Assembly (NCBI GenBank): GCA_003220055.1
Contig: QHRF01000012.1
Coordinates: forward strand, 1-64,000
Reading direction: 5' to 3'
Origin: Verrucomicrobiota bacterium
Lineage (GTDB): Bacteria; Verrucomicrobiota; Verrucomicrobiia; Chthoniobacterales; UBA10450
DNA length: 64,000 nt
A program made the position numbers and the translations under genes. The notes beneath the pieces are model-generated. The model ran no database searches, was not told the origin of the DNA, and saw nothing but the letters and a program-made list of their open reading frames with translations. Positions 8,128 to 17,124 of the stretch are shown here, in pieces (the stretch's first letter is position 1; each line of letters starts with the position of its first letter).

Positions 8128-9912
8128 ATGACAAAATCGCAAATCGCCGACGTTTTGCAGGAAATTGCAACGTTGCTCGAATTAAACGACGAAAACCCGT
8201 TCAAGATTCGAGCTTACGCCAACGCCGCGCGTTCTTTGGAAACCTTTGGCGGAAATCTAGCCGATCTTCAGGATGAAGAAGCGCTCGCGAAAATTCCGGG
8301 AATCGGAAAAGCGATCGCGGCTAAGGTCAAGGAACTGGCGGCGACGGGGTCGTTGAAGTACCTCGAGGAATTACGGTCCGAATTTCCGGCGGCCATCCTG
8401 GACTTGTTTTCAATTTCCGGACTCGGGGCCAAGAAAATTAAAGCGCTTTACGAGCAACTCCACATCAGCTCGATCGAGCAATTGCGCGAAGCGTGCGAAT
8501 CCGGTCGAGTGGCGCAACTGCCAGGCTTTGGCGAAACGACGCAGGCAAAGATTTGCACCGCAATTGAGCAACGCGCGAAACATTCCGGATATTTTCAATT
8601 TGGGCAGATTGCCGCCGAAGCGGAATCGCTTCGAAGAGATTTGGCGACGCGCCCCGATGTGCTCCAGGTCGATGTCGCCGGAAGTTATCGGCGGCGCCGG
8701 GAAATTGTGCGCGATGTCGATCTTGTAGTGGCGACGAAAAAGCCTGCGGCGATTACGGAATTCTTCGTCAAACACGCACTGGTGGAATCGATCATTGCCC
8801 AGGGGCCGACGAAAACGAGTGTCCGATTGCGTTCTGGCATCCAATGCGATCTTCGCGTCGTCAGCTCGGCGGAGTATCCATTTGCGCTCAATTACTTTAC
8901 CGGCAGCAAAGAACACAACATCGAGATGCGCAGTCGCGCACTACAGCGGGGATGGACCTTGAACGAATACCGGCTCGCGCGTTTGCCGCCCGATCCCAAA
9001 GCGAAAAAAGTCCGGGCCGGACGTGCAGTTAGAAAATCGACAATTAAGATTCCAACGGTGCGCGAGGAAGCGGATTTATATCGCGCGCTTGGACTTGATT
9101 TCGTGCCGCCGGAGTTGCGCGAAAACTGCGGCGAATTCGAAGCAGCGGAGAATCATTCCTTGCCGCGATTACTCGAGCGGGAAAATTTACGCGGGACTTT
9201 TCATTGTCATACCATCGCGAGCGACGGGCACAATACGCTCGAGGAAATGGCGGCGGCTGCGCAGGAGCTTGGCTTGGAATATCTCGGGATCGCCGAACAC
9301 AGCAAGAGCTCGATTCAGGCGCACGGAATCGACGCGGCCAAGCTGCGCTCGCAGATTGGGGCGATTCGCAAATTGAACAAGACGTTCGACGGCTTTCGAG
9401 TGTTCGCCGGCGTCGAGTGCGACATCTTGCGCGACGGGAAGCTCGATTTCGAGGACGAGATCTTGGCTGAACTGGATTTCGCGGTCGCTTCAATTCATTC
9501 CGTCTTCAATCTCTCAGAAGCAGAGATGACCAAGCGAATCATTCGCGCGATGGAAAATCCGTTCATCACCATTCTCGGGCATCCGACCGGGCGCTTGTTG
9601 TTGAAACGCGATCCGTATCTTGTCGATGTGCCGGCCGTGCTCGAGGCCGCGGCCGCGACTGGGACCTGGATCGAACTCAACTCTGCGACGAAGCGACTCG
9701 ATCTGGATTGGCGGTGGTGGCCATTGGCGAAACAGAAAGGCGTCAAATGTGTGATCAACCCGGACGCACATCGGACCGAACGATTGCAGGATTTATGGTT
9801 CGGCGTCGGGATCGCGCGCAAAGGTTGGCTGACGAAGTCAGATGTGATGAATTGCCTGCCGCTCGGCAAAATCGAATCAGAGTTGCAAGCAAAGCGGAGC
9901 AAGAAAGCTTAG
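8128..9912 (+). CDS. polX: DNA polymerase/3'-5' exonuclease PolX
   Basis: Family X repair polymerase fused to a PHP exonuclease, 594 residues, normal for bacterial PolX. The N-terminal 8-kDa-type region has helix-hairpin-helix segments (LAKIPGIGKAIAAKV near 50-64 and QLPGFGETT near 130). The nucleotidyltransferase core has GSYRRRREIVRDVDLVV near 186-202 and the third Asp in IQCDLRVV. The PHP domain from about 350 shows FHCHTIASDGHNT, GIAEHSKS and the late INPDAHRT. The ATG start is 30 bases from the divergent HMG-CoA-lyase-like start. The 3' end overlaps the convergent arginine dihydrolase gene by 4 bases. It carries one AAGATCGACA word at the DVDLV codons. Confidence 0.95.
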   Translation: MTKSQIADVLQEIATLLELNDENPFKIRAYANAARSLETFGGNLADLQDEEALAKIPGIGKAIAAKVKELAATGSLKYLEELRSEFPAAILDLFSISGLGAKKIKALYEQLHISSIEQLREACESGRVAQLPGFGETTQAKICTAIEQRAKHSGYFQFGQIAAEAESLRRDLATRPDVLQVDVAGSYRRRREIVRDVDLVVATKKPAAITEFFVKHALVESIIAQGPTKTSVRLRSGIQCDLRVVSSAEYPFALNYFTGSKEHNIEMRSRALQRGWTLNEYRLARLPPDPKAKKVRAGRAVRKSTIKIPTVREEADLYRALGLDFVPPELRENCGEFEAAENHSLPRLLERENLRGTFHCHTIASDGHNTLEEMAAAAQELGLEYLGIAEHSKSSIQAHGIDAAKLRSQIGAIRKLNKTFDGFRVFAGVECDILRDGKLDFEDEILAELDFAVASIHSVFNLSEAEMTKRIIRAMENPFITILGHPTGRLLLKRDPYLVDVPAVLEAAAATGTWIELNSATKRLDLDWRWWPLAKQKGVKCVINPDAHRTERLQDLWFGVGIARKGWLTKSDVMNCLPLGKIESELQAKRSKKA

Positions 9913-10715
9913 ATTTTTTCGCGCTGCGGCAAAAGGAGAGTCAGGCATTTGCAGGCGCCGCCGGCTTTAAGGAATTCGGTCATTGGGAGCTGATGGCATC
10001 GGTAGCCGCGACCAGTCAGCGCGGCGACGAGTTTGGGCGCGCCTTCCGGCACAACAATGTCGCGCTCAATCACAACGGCATTGCAACAAAAATGCATTGC
10101 CTCCTCCGGTGCGACGTCGATCAGATCGGAAACGTGCTCGCGAATGGCGTGCTGACCGTATTCATCGAAAGCAGCGGGAAACCAAACCGCCGCGCCATCG
10201 GGCAACGGGCAAAAACAAGTGTCGAGATGATAAAAGCGCGGATCGACCAGCTCCGCAGAGACGACGAGACAGCCGAGCATCTCGGCGACCGCGCGATGCG
10301 ACTTGATGTCGGAACGGAACTTGTAACCGCAAAAAAGGATGTCGCCGGCAAAAAGCGCGTCGCCTTCGCCTTCGAAATAGTAATCGTTGGACAACCAGGA
10401 GACCTGGAAACCGCGTTTTTCCATCCAGCTGGCAAAATGCGGCGCCTCGCCGGCGCGCTCTTTGTGCCGAAAGTTGCTCGGGATAAATTGTTTACCGACA
10501 GCGAGTCCGGCGTTCGCGGTGAAAACCATGTCCGGCAACTTTGGTTGCGGCGGGACGAGCTCAATTTTGCAATTCAGTTTGGAAAGGATCGCGTGCAACC
10601 CGCGCCACTGTTTTTGCGCGAGGGCCGCTTCCGCCCCGCGCGCCCGGCTCATCCAGGGATTGATCTCATACTCGATGCCGTAGTAATCCGGCGGGCAAAG
10701 AAGGAGTTCGCGCAT
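9909..10715 (-). CDS. Arginine dihydrolase / amidinotransferase-fold protein (ArgZ N-domain-like)
   Basis: 268 residues of the guanidine-modifying (GME) fold. Candidate catalytic residues are Glu/Asp in YYFEGEGDAL (about 113-121), His163 in FYHLDTCF and Cys255 in GGACKC. Asn19 (YEINPW) and Asn68 (FTANAGL) occur at positions matching, from memory, asparagines of cyanobacterial ArgZ/AgrE, which turns arginine into ornithine, CO2 and two ammonia. The gene 10 bases upstream encodes the LOR/SDH-type domain that follows this domain in ArgZ, supporting the assignment. The ornithine cyclodeaminase-like C-terminal domain is absent here. Alternatives are dimethylarginine dimethylaminohydrolase or arginine deiminase. 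Fold certain, substrate probable. Confidence 0.82.
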   Translation of the reverse strand: MRELLLCPPDYYGIEYEINPWMSRARGAEAALAQKQWRGLHAILSKLNCKIELVPPQPKLPDMVFTANAGLAVGKQFIPSNFRHKERAGEAPHFASWMEKRGFQVSWLSNDYYFEGEGDALFAGDILFCGYKFRSDIKSHRAVAEMLGCLVVSAELVDPRFYHLDTCFCPLPDGAAVWFPAAFDEYGQHAIREHVSDLIDVAPEEAMHFCCNAVVIERDIVVPEGAPKLVAALTGRGYRCHQLPMTEFLKAGGACKCLTLLLPQREKI

Positions 10716-10725
10716 AAGATGGCAG

Positions 10726-10983
10726 TTACTTATCGCCGAGTTGAGGGCGTTTTACTTCTGCGCCCTCCTCGCGCAAACGCTGAATCAGTTCGTCCAACTC
10801 GGGCCGGCTCGGGGCCGTGACTTCGATTCGAGCGAAACTTTGATCAACCCGCTTTTGGCCAATCTTAAACTCTACGATGTTGAAAGTAGCTCCTCGAGTC
10901 ACAATTTGATCCAAAACCTTTGGCAAGGTAAGTGAATCGATAAAATGGCCGCGCAACTCAATTGTTTCCGAAAACATCGACAA
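10726..10983 (-). CDS. Stand-alone LOR/SDH N-terminal-type domain protein
   Basis: 85 residues starting MSMFSETIELRGHFIDSLTLPKVLDQI. This matches the conserved region seen in LOR/SDH bifunctional proteins and in the middle of cyanobacterial ArgZ/AgrE (Saccharop_dh_N type). The pattern is ELRGH-IDS-LPKVLD, then FKIGQKRVDQSFARIEV and a C-terminal RLREEGAEV segment, suggesting a small ferredoxin-like alpha/beta fold. It ends 10 bases before the arginine dihydrolase-like gene and surely shares its transcript. In cyanobacteria these pieces are parts of one chain; here they are separate genes in reversed order. It probably acts as a partner or regulatory domain of the dihydrolase; that role is inference. 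Confidence 0.75.
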   Translation of the reverse strand: MSMFSETIELRGHFIDSLTLPKVLDQIVTRGATFNIVEFKIGQKRVDQSFARIEVTAPSRPELDELIQRLREEGAEVKRPQLGDK

Positions 10984-11056
10984 AATTTAGCCGATGAACC
11001 TGACCCGCGCCAATTGCGCCAATGCAGGGCTGGATCGACAATTAACCAAGATCGAC

Positions 11057-11227
11057 ATGAAAAAACCGAATGTGCGCGGTCCGTCGCCCGGGCGAAAGGC
11101 GCATCTGGCATTGCGCGAAAAATTAAATCGCAAATCAAAGCCGGCCCCGGCCTGGCCTCTTCATGTCCGGGTCGGGAAAACATCGCGGCGCATAAGTCCC
11201 CGCACGTCCATTCATGGAAAAGATTGA
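11057..11227 (+). CDS. Possible small basic protein, uncertain
   Basis: A 56-codon reading frame starting MKKPNVRGPSPGRKAHLALREKL, strongly basic, with no recognisable domain. Its ATG is formed by the last bases of an AAGATCGACATG word. It overlaps the start of the next small ORF by 14 bases. It could be a real small protein, but no conserved pattern supports it and the long forward shadow ORFs in the region show that open frames are common in this GC-rich DNA. Confidence 0.25.
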   Translation: MKKPNVRGPSPGRKAHLALREKLNRKSKPAPAWPLHVRVGKTSRRISPRTSIHGKD

Positions 11228-11441
11228 CGGGCTTACCGGCTTAACCAACAAGATCGCGGCCAGGCTCGCGACTAAGCCCGAGATTTTCGTCATTCATCCG
11301 GCGGAACTCCGGATTTTGCGATCAATGTCCGATCAGGATCTTCGTGCGTTCGCAGCGGAGAATGGCTGGCGCGTGGTCCGCCGCCTCGGTGGGCGACAGA
11401 TTGAGTTCTATAACGACGCTGGGACGCGCGCGAGCATGTAG
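11214..11441 (+). CDS. Small hypothetical protein
   Basis: 75 residues, MEKIDGLTGLTNKIAARLATKPEIFVIHPAEL onward. The mixed alpha/beta composition looks protein-like (PEIFVIHPAELRILRSMSDQDLRAFAAENGW, then RLGGRQIEFYND), unlike the shadow ORFs nearby. I do not recognise a family. It stands alone on the plus strand between the minus-strand LOR/SDH-domain gene and the large secreted protein gene. The 100 bases after it, read on the minus strand, contain a short peptide-like stretch (SGYNYSAIGTASLTIS then a stop). That stretch may be a leftover of a secreted protein C-terminus. Confidence 0.45.
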   Translation: MEKIDGLTGLTNKIAARLATKPEIFVIHPAELRILRSMSDQDLRAFAAENGWRVVRRLGGRQIEFYNDAGTRASM

Positions 11442-11541
11442 CGCAGCTTAACTGATCGTGAGACTGGCTGTCCCGATGGCGCTGTAGTTGTAGCCGCTGG
11501 TCTGCTTTTGAGCTTTTCTCGGCACACAAACAGCGGGCGAA

Positions 11542-14280
11542 TTATAAAGCCTTATATGTGTAGCTATTTATAATCCAGGTGCCGTTAACCTGGGAACCCA
11601 GTGTCACATAAATCGTGCGCCCATCAGTAGGGATGTTGTTCACGGTTTTCGAACGCACCGTCACTACTCCAGAGTTATAAACGTCAGCCTTATTTGGCGA
11701 ACTGCCTACGAAAAGGAAATAAGCGGTCGCGCTACCGGCGCTCCAACTAAAAGTGACGCTAGAAGAAGTAAAGGTCGACCCAGGTACCGGAGTCAACATT
11801 ACTGCCGGCCCAGTAGGCGACGGCGTAGGCGTAGGAGTTGGCGTGGCTGTCGCTGTAGGAGTTGGCGTTGCGGTCGGCGTGGGGGTTGGAGTTGGTGTGA
11901 CGGTCGGGGTCGGCGTTGGAACTGGGGTGGGAGTTGGGGTAGGCGTAGCTGAAGGATTGAAGGCCTTATATGTGTAATAATTCGATACCCATGAATTGTT
12001 GACTTGAGAAACGAGCCTCACGTAAACGGTCCGACCGTCGGTGGGAATATTATTTACTGTGGTCGAGAGCACATGCAGTTGGGACGAATAGTAAATGTCG
12101 AGGCCGTTTTGCGAACTGCCCACAGTGAGTGCATAGGCTGTAGCACTGCCCGCACTCCATTGGAACGTAACGCTCGACGAGTTAAAGGTGGAGCCCGGCG
12201 GCGGATTTAGCATGACGGCTGGGCCTGTCGGCAGCGGCGTAGGCGTCGGCGTCGGTCCACCCGAGCCGACGATCAAAGTTCCATTGCCAGTTGCGGATTG
12301 ACCATCTGGATTAGTGATGGTGACGTTTTGATTTCCATTGCCCGCGCCAGTGGTGTTCAGATCCAACGTCACGTGCGTCGGATCGACATAGGTGACGGAG
12401 TTAACCGTGACACCGCCGGTCACGCTCGCGCCGATCCGTTTTGCAAAGCCTGTTCCAGGATCGAAAAATCCAGATCCTGACGCGGAGCTGCCCGTGATGG
12501 TCACCGTCACGGAAGATTGGCCAAGGGCGACGCTCGAATTAGCGGACGCTGGGGTAGCTGGCCGCGGCGCGAGTAACTTTGCTACCGCGAGAGCGTAACT
12601 GTCAGTGGTGTCACAGAACTCCTGGATGGTCCACATCGTCATGTCGTCGTCGGGATCGACACTGGAGAAGGAATAATCTCCCCATCGATGCGGACTGCCG
12701 TCGGATGGGTTATAAGAGGTGCTGCTCGCGGTGAAAAGTGTCGGAGCGTTGACTGTTCCTAGCGCGTCAGTTGCGAGACGCCCTGTCGTAGCCGCGTTAA
12801 TGCGGAAAGCTGGTCCGGCACTGCTGAATCCAAACGCCGCGTGTCCTTGGCCAGACACCACTACAGACGGAATCCAAAACCACCGAGCAGAAGAAGCGAA
12901 CTGTGCTGAATCGTAAATGGTCCCGGACTCAACCACTGTCGGTGTTCCTGAGCCGACCGGCACACTCAGTTCGTACCAGCGCACTGCATCGCGATCCTTA
13001 CTAGGAGATGCGACTCCAGTGGCGTCTACGGCGATGTTATGCGCCGTCCACAACCGGCCGTTGCGAATGTGGGCCGCAAACAACCGGTCATCGAGCGCAT
13101 CGAGCTGCCCGTTCGTCCCGCTGGCGTTGACGTTAATCGGCAACGCCGTGGCATCAACGGTGATCGCGATGTTTCCAGAAATCGTCGGAGTTCCGCCCGG
13201 ATCGCTGATTCGACGCATAACTAGTCTTCCAAAAGTGCTATCGCTTGGCCCAATGATGTATCCCTCGGTCGCCGCGGGATCATAGTTGTCCACACCGCGC
13301 GGGCTGTCGGGTCCGTCCCCGCCTGTGATAAGCCCGCGGAATGCGGTCACCACAATTGGACCGCCGTTCAAAATCGAACTCTTTCGAACAACAAATGCCG
13401 ACGTCCCGGTAAAGTTGCCGGATGTTGCACCAAACATGTTTCCCCCGATGTATAGCGCGTTGTTATCTACGCCCAGTGAGTCGTAATCAAGGAATTCGCC
13501 GGTGCTGCTCGGCTGCCCGATCATGTCCTGCTGGACATAGTAAAAACTCCACGAGGTGCTCCCGCTGATGACGCCATTGCTGGCTGCGTCCGACACCGCG
13601 ATAAGAACGCGATTCGGTTTGTCGCCAATACTGCTGAACGAACTGCTTGGCACATCGATGATGGCCAGAATCCAGCGCTTGGTCAGCCGGTCGTAACGAA
13701 TCTGCGGGTCACTGGTAAAGTTGACGAAACCTTTCGTCATCACAGAGCTAAAGAACGTGTCCGGATCGGCATTAATAACTCCGTCCGCCACCCCAGTTGT
13801 CTTGTTGAATGTCCTGAGCAGGCCGTTGACGAAGACGAAGAATTGGGACGGACCCACCGCGCCCATCGAATCTGGTGGAAAGGCGCTCGTGTCATACAAG
13901 TGCCCGCCGATAAACGTGAGTCCTACTGTCTGGGAGGTGTAGGGGCCGGCCGCGATATTGGTTGATGCAGCCGTACTCGCAGAAACGCTTCGTGCCGGCT
14001 TGGGCGGGGTCTGCGGGTTGAAACGAGCGCCCGAATCTTGTGGCCGATTTTCGCGGCCGGGGATCTCAAACTCGCGCTTAATATAAACGTTCTTCCGCGG
14101 TCCGTGCGCGGCCGGGTCGGCCATAATATCAGCCGTGCGGCGTTCCACGGCGCGCTCGCCGACTGATTCTTGACCGCGAATCCGCTCCGGCGCGGGGCCG
14201 GCAATCTGACCAGACCCTGCGCTAACGCAGAGAAAGAACAGAGCACACAGGCCACCGATACGAAAACGTGATATCAGCAT
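11542..14280 (-). CDS. Large secreted protein with IPT/TIG-like domain and Pro-Thr linkers
   Basis: About 912 residues. Start taken at MLISRFRIGGLCALFFLCVSAG, a clear signal peptide; the ORF opens six codons earlier. The N-terminal two thirds (about 110-600) look like a beta-propeller or lectin-like exported domain with no motif I can name. An IPT/TIG-like segment (SSVTVTITGSSASGSGFFDPG... NVTITNPDGQSATGNGTL) follows near 605-700. Then come two copies of an about 85-residue domain (GPAVML.PPPGSTF.SSSVTF.WSAGSATAY ... VNNIPTDGRT.YV), joined by a run of PTPTPTA linkers. The last domain ends at the C-terminus, so it may be a cell-surface or substrate-binding repeat. Function unknown; extracellular location likely. 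Confidence 0.8.
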   Translation of the reverse strand: MLISRFRIGGLCALFFLCVSAGSGQIAGPAPERIRGQESVGERAVERRTADIMADPAAHGPRKNVYIKREFEIPGRENRPQDSGARFNPQTPPKPARSVSASTAASTNIAAGPYTSQTVGLTFIGGHLYDTSAFPPDSMGAVGPSQFFVFVNGLLRTFNKTTGVADGVINADPDTFFSSVMTKGFVNFTSDPQIRYDRLTKRWILAIIDVPSSSFSSIGDKPNRVLIAVSDAASNGVISGSTSWSFYYVQQDMIGQPSSTGEFLDYDSLGVDNNALYIGGNMFGATSGNFTGTSAFVVRKSSILNGGPIVVTAFRGLITGGDGPDSPRGVDNYDPAATEGYIIGPSDSTFGRLVMRRISDPGGTPTISGNIAITVDATALPINVNASGTNGQLDALDDRLFAAHIRNGRLWTAHNIAVDATGVASPSKDRDAVRWYELSVPVGSGTPTVVESGTIYDSAQFASSARWFWIPSVVVSGQGHAAFGFSSAGPAFRINAATTGRLATDALGTVNAPTLFTASSTSYNPSDGSPHRWGDYSFSSVDPDDDMTMWTIQEFCDTTDSYALAVAKLLAPRPATPASANSSVALGQSSVTVTITGSSASGSGFFDPGTGFAKRIGASVTGGVTVNSVTYVDPTHVTLDLNTTGAGNGNQNVTITNPDGQSATGNGTLIVGSGGPTPTPTPLPTGPAVMLNPPPGSTFNSSSVTFQWSAGSATAYALTVGSSQNGLDIYYSSQLHVLSTTVNNIPTDGRTVYVRLVSQVNNSWVSNYYTYKAFNPSATPTPTPTPVPTPTPTVTPTPTPTPTATPTPTATATPTPTPTPSPTGPAVMLTPVPGSTFTSSSVTFSWSAGSATAYFLFVGSSPNKADVYNSGVVTVRSKTVNNIPTDGRTIYVTLGSQVNGTWIINSYTYKAL
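11810..11960. repeat. Low-complexity Pro-Thr linker coding repeat
   Basis: About 150 bases of near-tandem GGCGT(A/T)GG(A/G)GTTGGCGT units, the reverse complement of Pro-Thr-Pro-Thr codons in the secreted protein. A shorter run near 12225-12250 joins the previous domain. These are slippage-prone coding repeats, not an intergenic element. Confidence 0.85.
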
Positions 14281-14396
14281 ACTGTTCGGGAGGAGCACAA
14301 AAACGAGCTAGATTGATGCCGTGGGGAGCAAGAGGGCGGGGACTATCTCCACCTTTGAACACAACGCAAATGGAATTGTTGCGCTCAAGTTTTTTT

Positions 14397-15203
14397 TCAG
14401 TCGGACTGTGTCTGACTCGAAAAATACGCCGTCAGCGGACTTGTCGCCGAAGCCGTCCGATGCTTCTCGCCCAAACCGATTTCGTGCGCTTCGCGGCCTG
14501 CCTCGATCGCTTTTTTGAATGCTTGCGCCATGCGGACAGGGTCAGACGCGATTGCGATTGCGGTATTCACCAAAACTGCGTCCGCGCCCATTTCCATCGC
14601 TTCAGCCGCCTGACTCGGGGCGCCCAAACCTGCATCGACAACGACTGGAACAGTCGCTTGCTCGATAATGATTTCAATTTGCGGTCGCGTCTCGATTCCC
14701 CGGTTGCTGCCGATCGGCGAGCCGAGCGGCATGACCGTGGCGGTACCGACATCTTGCAAGCGTTTCGCCAGCACCGGGTCCGCATTGATGTACGGCAGCA
14801 CGGTGAATCCTTCTTTTACGAGAGTTTCGGCCGCGGCCAGTGTTTCCACTGGGTCCGGCAATAAATAGCGCGGGTCGGGATGAATCTCGAGCTTGATCCA
14901 GGTCGGCAAACCGGCACTCGCTGCTAAACGCGCCAGCCGCACAGCTTCCTCCGCGTTTCGTGCGCCGCTTGTGTTTGGCAAAAGCAAAAACGTCTTCGGG
15001 TCGATGAAATCCAAAATGTTCGCGAACGGATCGTGCTTGCCGGAAAGATCGGCCCGTCGCAAGGCCACGGTGACGATTTCGGTCCCGCTCGCCAGCAGCG
15101 CGTCCCGCATCAATTCGTTTGAGGCGAACTTTCCGGTCCCGACCAGCAATCGGGACGTGAACTCGCGGTCGGCGATCTTTAGCTTGGAAGGCTTGTCCGA
15201 CAT
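14397..15203 (-). CDS. thiG: Thiazole synthase ThiG
   Basis: Forms the thiazole phosphate moiety of thiamine from deoxyxylulose phosphate, dehydroglycine and ThiS thiocarboxylate in the cytoplasm. 268 residues, usual length. Family marks: [16 protein letters not shown] at 17-32, the Schiff-base lysine in [12 protein letters not shown] near 103, the phosphate-binding turns [12 protein letters not shown] near 166-177, and [31 protein letters not shown] near 193-223. No other thiamine gene lies in the window (no thiS, thiO or thiE next to it), so it is separated from the usual cluster. The 98 bases between it and the secreted-protein gene hold no recognised feature. Confidence 0.96.
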   Translation of the reverse strand: MSDKPSKLKIADREFTSRLLVGTGKFASNELMRDALLASGTEIVTVALRRADLSGKHDPFANILDFIDPKTFLLLPNTSGARNAEEAVRLARLAASAGLPTWIKLEIHPDPRYLLPDPVETLAAAETLVKEGFTVLPYINADPVLAKRLQDVGTATVMPLGSPIGSNRGIETRPQIEIIIEQATVPVVVDAGLGAPSQAAEAMEMGADAVLVNTAIAIASDPVRMAQAFKKAIEAGREAHEIGLGEKHRTASATSPLTAYFSSQTQSD

Positions 15204-15261
15204 CGCCTAGACAATAACGAATTCGCTGTACGAATCGAATCCGTTCGGGCACTTTTCTCCA

Positions 15262-16044
15262 GTGGCCAAATTTGATCTGCGCCTGAAGGATTGCGTCGAA
15301 GGCATGGCAAGCTTGCCCGAGGCAGGTGTCGATCTCGTCGTCACTTCACCGCCTTATAATCTCGGCGTTCGATATCGAAAATATTCCGACCGTCTGGATC
15401 GACAATCGTATTTGAATTGGTGCGCGACCTGGGCGGCCGGAATTCGTCGCATTCTCAAACCAACCGGTTCATTTTTTCTCAACATCGGCTCGGCGCCATC
15501 AAACCCGATGCTTCCGCACGAAATTGTTTTTCAGCTGCGCGATCTGTTCGTTCTCCAAAACACCATTCACTGGATCAAATCGATCGCCATCGATAATCGA
15601 ACGTTCGGACACTTTAAACCGATTAGTTCGAAAAGATTTCTAAACGATTGTCACGAATATATTTTTCACTTTACCAAGACAGGTCGGGTGGAGATCGACC
15701 GGCTCGCACTCGGCGTTCCTTACCAGGACAAAAGCAACATTGCTCGCTGGTCGCACACCTGCGGACGCGATTCGCGCTGCCGCGGCAACACCTGGTTCAT
15801 TCCCTACCAAACGATCCAGAGTCGCGCGAAAGAGCGACCGCATCCCGCTACCTTTCCGGTTCAACTGGCCGAATGGTGCATCAAATTGCACGCTGCGCCG
15901 CGCGTTCGCACCATGCTCGATCCGTTTCTCGGAATCGGAAATTCTGCCATCGCTGCGCAGAAATGCGGCGTAAAGAAATTCATCGGCTTTGAAATCGACA
16001 ACACTTATCTCGCCGTGGCCAAACGACGGCTTCAGTCACAATAA
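15262..16044 (+). CDS. Orphan site-specific DNA methyltransferase (N4-cytosine/N6-adenine, SPPY type)
   Basis: 260 residues from a GTG start (VAKFDLRLKDCVEGM). Catalytic motif IV is TSPPYNLG near 29-36. The SAM-binding motif I DPFLGIGNSAIAAQKCGVKKF lies near the C-terminus, which is the beta-class order (IV before I). SPPY is commoner in N4-cytosine enzymes, while N6-adenine enzymes usually have DPPY or NPPY, so m4C is the better guess. No restriction endonuclease gene flanks it; neighbours are thiG and a YhaM-like gene whose stop overlaps this one by 9 bases. It probably acts as a solitary epigenetic methylase, target site unknown. Confidence 0.88.
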   Translation: MAKFDLRLKDCVEGMASLPEAGVDLVVTSPPYNLGVRYRKYSDRLDRQSYLNWCATWAAGIRRILKPTGSFFLNIGSAPSNPMLPHEIVFQLRDLFVLQNTIHWIKSIAIDNRTFGHFKPISSKRFLNDCHEYIFHFTKTGRVEIDRLALGVPYQDKSNIARWSHTCGRDSRCRGNTWFIPYQTIQSRAKERPHPATFPVQLAEWCIKLHAAPRVRTMLDPFLGIGNSAIAAQKCGVKKFIGFEIDNTYLAVAKRRLQSQ

Positions 16045-17097
16045 ATGGTCGTCTGGCTTCGATTCCGACGCCGATGCTCGAAATATCTCGAGCGACTTCA
16101 CCAGTTTTCCCGGCAAGGGCCAGACACGTTCAAAGATTCGGTTTGCCAGGGGCTTGGCGGTCAAATAGCCGGCCGCGAACATTTCCAGACGCGCGTCGAG
16201 ATTGTCGATGTAATGGAGTGCCATTGCTTCCGGAGTTTTTGGATCAACGGGCGACCCGAACTGTTGCTCGCCATGGTGCGCACCAATCAAATGCAGCAGG
16301 TGCAAACGCACGTCTTCTGATGGCGGGGTCAAATTCTTCCACGCATCGCCATTGTCGACGGAAAGTTTTCGCCACAACGAATTCACCAATTCGAGTCCGA
16401 TAGATATGTGTCCGATTAATTCACCGCGCTCGTCGTAATCCATGACAAAACCGCTCTCGGCGTAGTGGTTCTCCCAAAGTTTGCCGGAGTCGTGAAAGAC
16501 GATGCCGGCGATAAGCAGATCGACATTCAACTGCGGATAAAGCGGCGCAATTGCCCGCGCCACGCGCATCATTTGCGCGGTGTGTTCAACCAATCCACCG
16601 CGGCGAGCGTGGTGATTTCTTCGGGCCGCGGCTGTTCGTCGGAAACGTTCACCCAATTCCTTAACGAACGTATTGCACAAGGCGCGCAAACGCGGATCGC
16701 CGATTGTCGCGATCGCCTCGAGGATGAATTGCCAGTCTGCGTTTTGTTTTGCGCGCAGTTCGGCCGGGCCTTGCAGCAATTCATTCTTCTCCTGTGGCGT
16801 CAGCGGTCGAATCGTCCACTTCTGTGCTTCGAGACCGTACTGCGAATGCGAACTAAATTCGCCGGTTAGTTCGATGAAGCTCGCGTTGGTAAGTGAGCTG
16901 CATGCTTTGTAAGCAGGATGGTCGCTCCAGACCCGCAACGTCATTCGATCACAAGCATCGGCCAGACTCAGCTCGCAGTACGGTTTCTGTTCACGCGTAA
17001 ATTTTGGCGCCGCCGATTCGACCTGCACATGCACGCGCGCTGACACCGGGCCGCTTTGCGCGGCCCGGCGAATATCGCTTAGCGTCATCAACTGCAT
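16036..17097 (-). CDS. YhaM-like 3'-5' exonuclease (OB fold + HD domain)
   Basis: 353 residues with an N-terminal OB-type nucleic-acid-binding part (KPYCELSLADACDRMTLRVWSDHPAY, about 38-65). The C-terminal HD metal-dependent phosphohydrolase has HARRGGLVEHT near 164-174 and the paired HD in GIVFHDSGKLWEN near 198-210. LIGAHHGEQQFGS follows. This architecture matches the Bacillus YhaM / CMP-binding factor family, Mn-dependent RNA/DNA 3' exonucleases involved in RNA turnover. Convergent with the methyltransferase gene (9-base overlap of the ends). Length slightly above YhaM (about 314). Confidence 0.85.
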   Translation of the reverse strand: MQLMTLSDIRRAAQSGPVSARVHVQVESAAPKFTREQKPYCELSLADACDRMTLRVWSDHPAYKACSSLTNASFIELTGEFSSHSQYGLEAQKWTIRPLTPQEKNELLQGPAELRAKQNADWQFILEAIATIGDPRLRALCNTFVKELGERFRRTAAARRNHHARRGGLVEHTAQMMRVARAIAPLYPQLNVDLLIAGIVFHDSGKLWENHYAESGFVMDYDERGELIGHISIGLELVNSLWRKLSVDNGDAWKNLTPPSEDVRLHLLHLIGAHHGEQQFGSPVDPKTPEAMALHYIDNLDARLEMFAAGYLTAKPLANRIFERVWPLPGKLVKSLEIFRASASESKPDDHLL

Positions 17098-17124
17098 GCC
17101 GATCCTACCGTTCCCGCAGAGAAT

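Noticed and set aside
9708-10820. Forward ORF of 370 codons spanning the end of polX and the dihydrolase gene
   Set aside because: Overlaps polX out of frame and is antisense to the dihydrolase gene, both supported by motifs.
15262-17097. Methyltransferase plus YhaM-like gene as a restriction-modification or defence pair
   Set aside because: The HD/OB protein matches an RNA-turnover exonuclease family, and the genes converge rather than form an operon.
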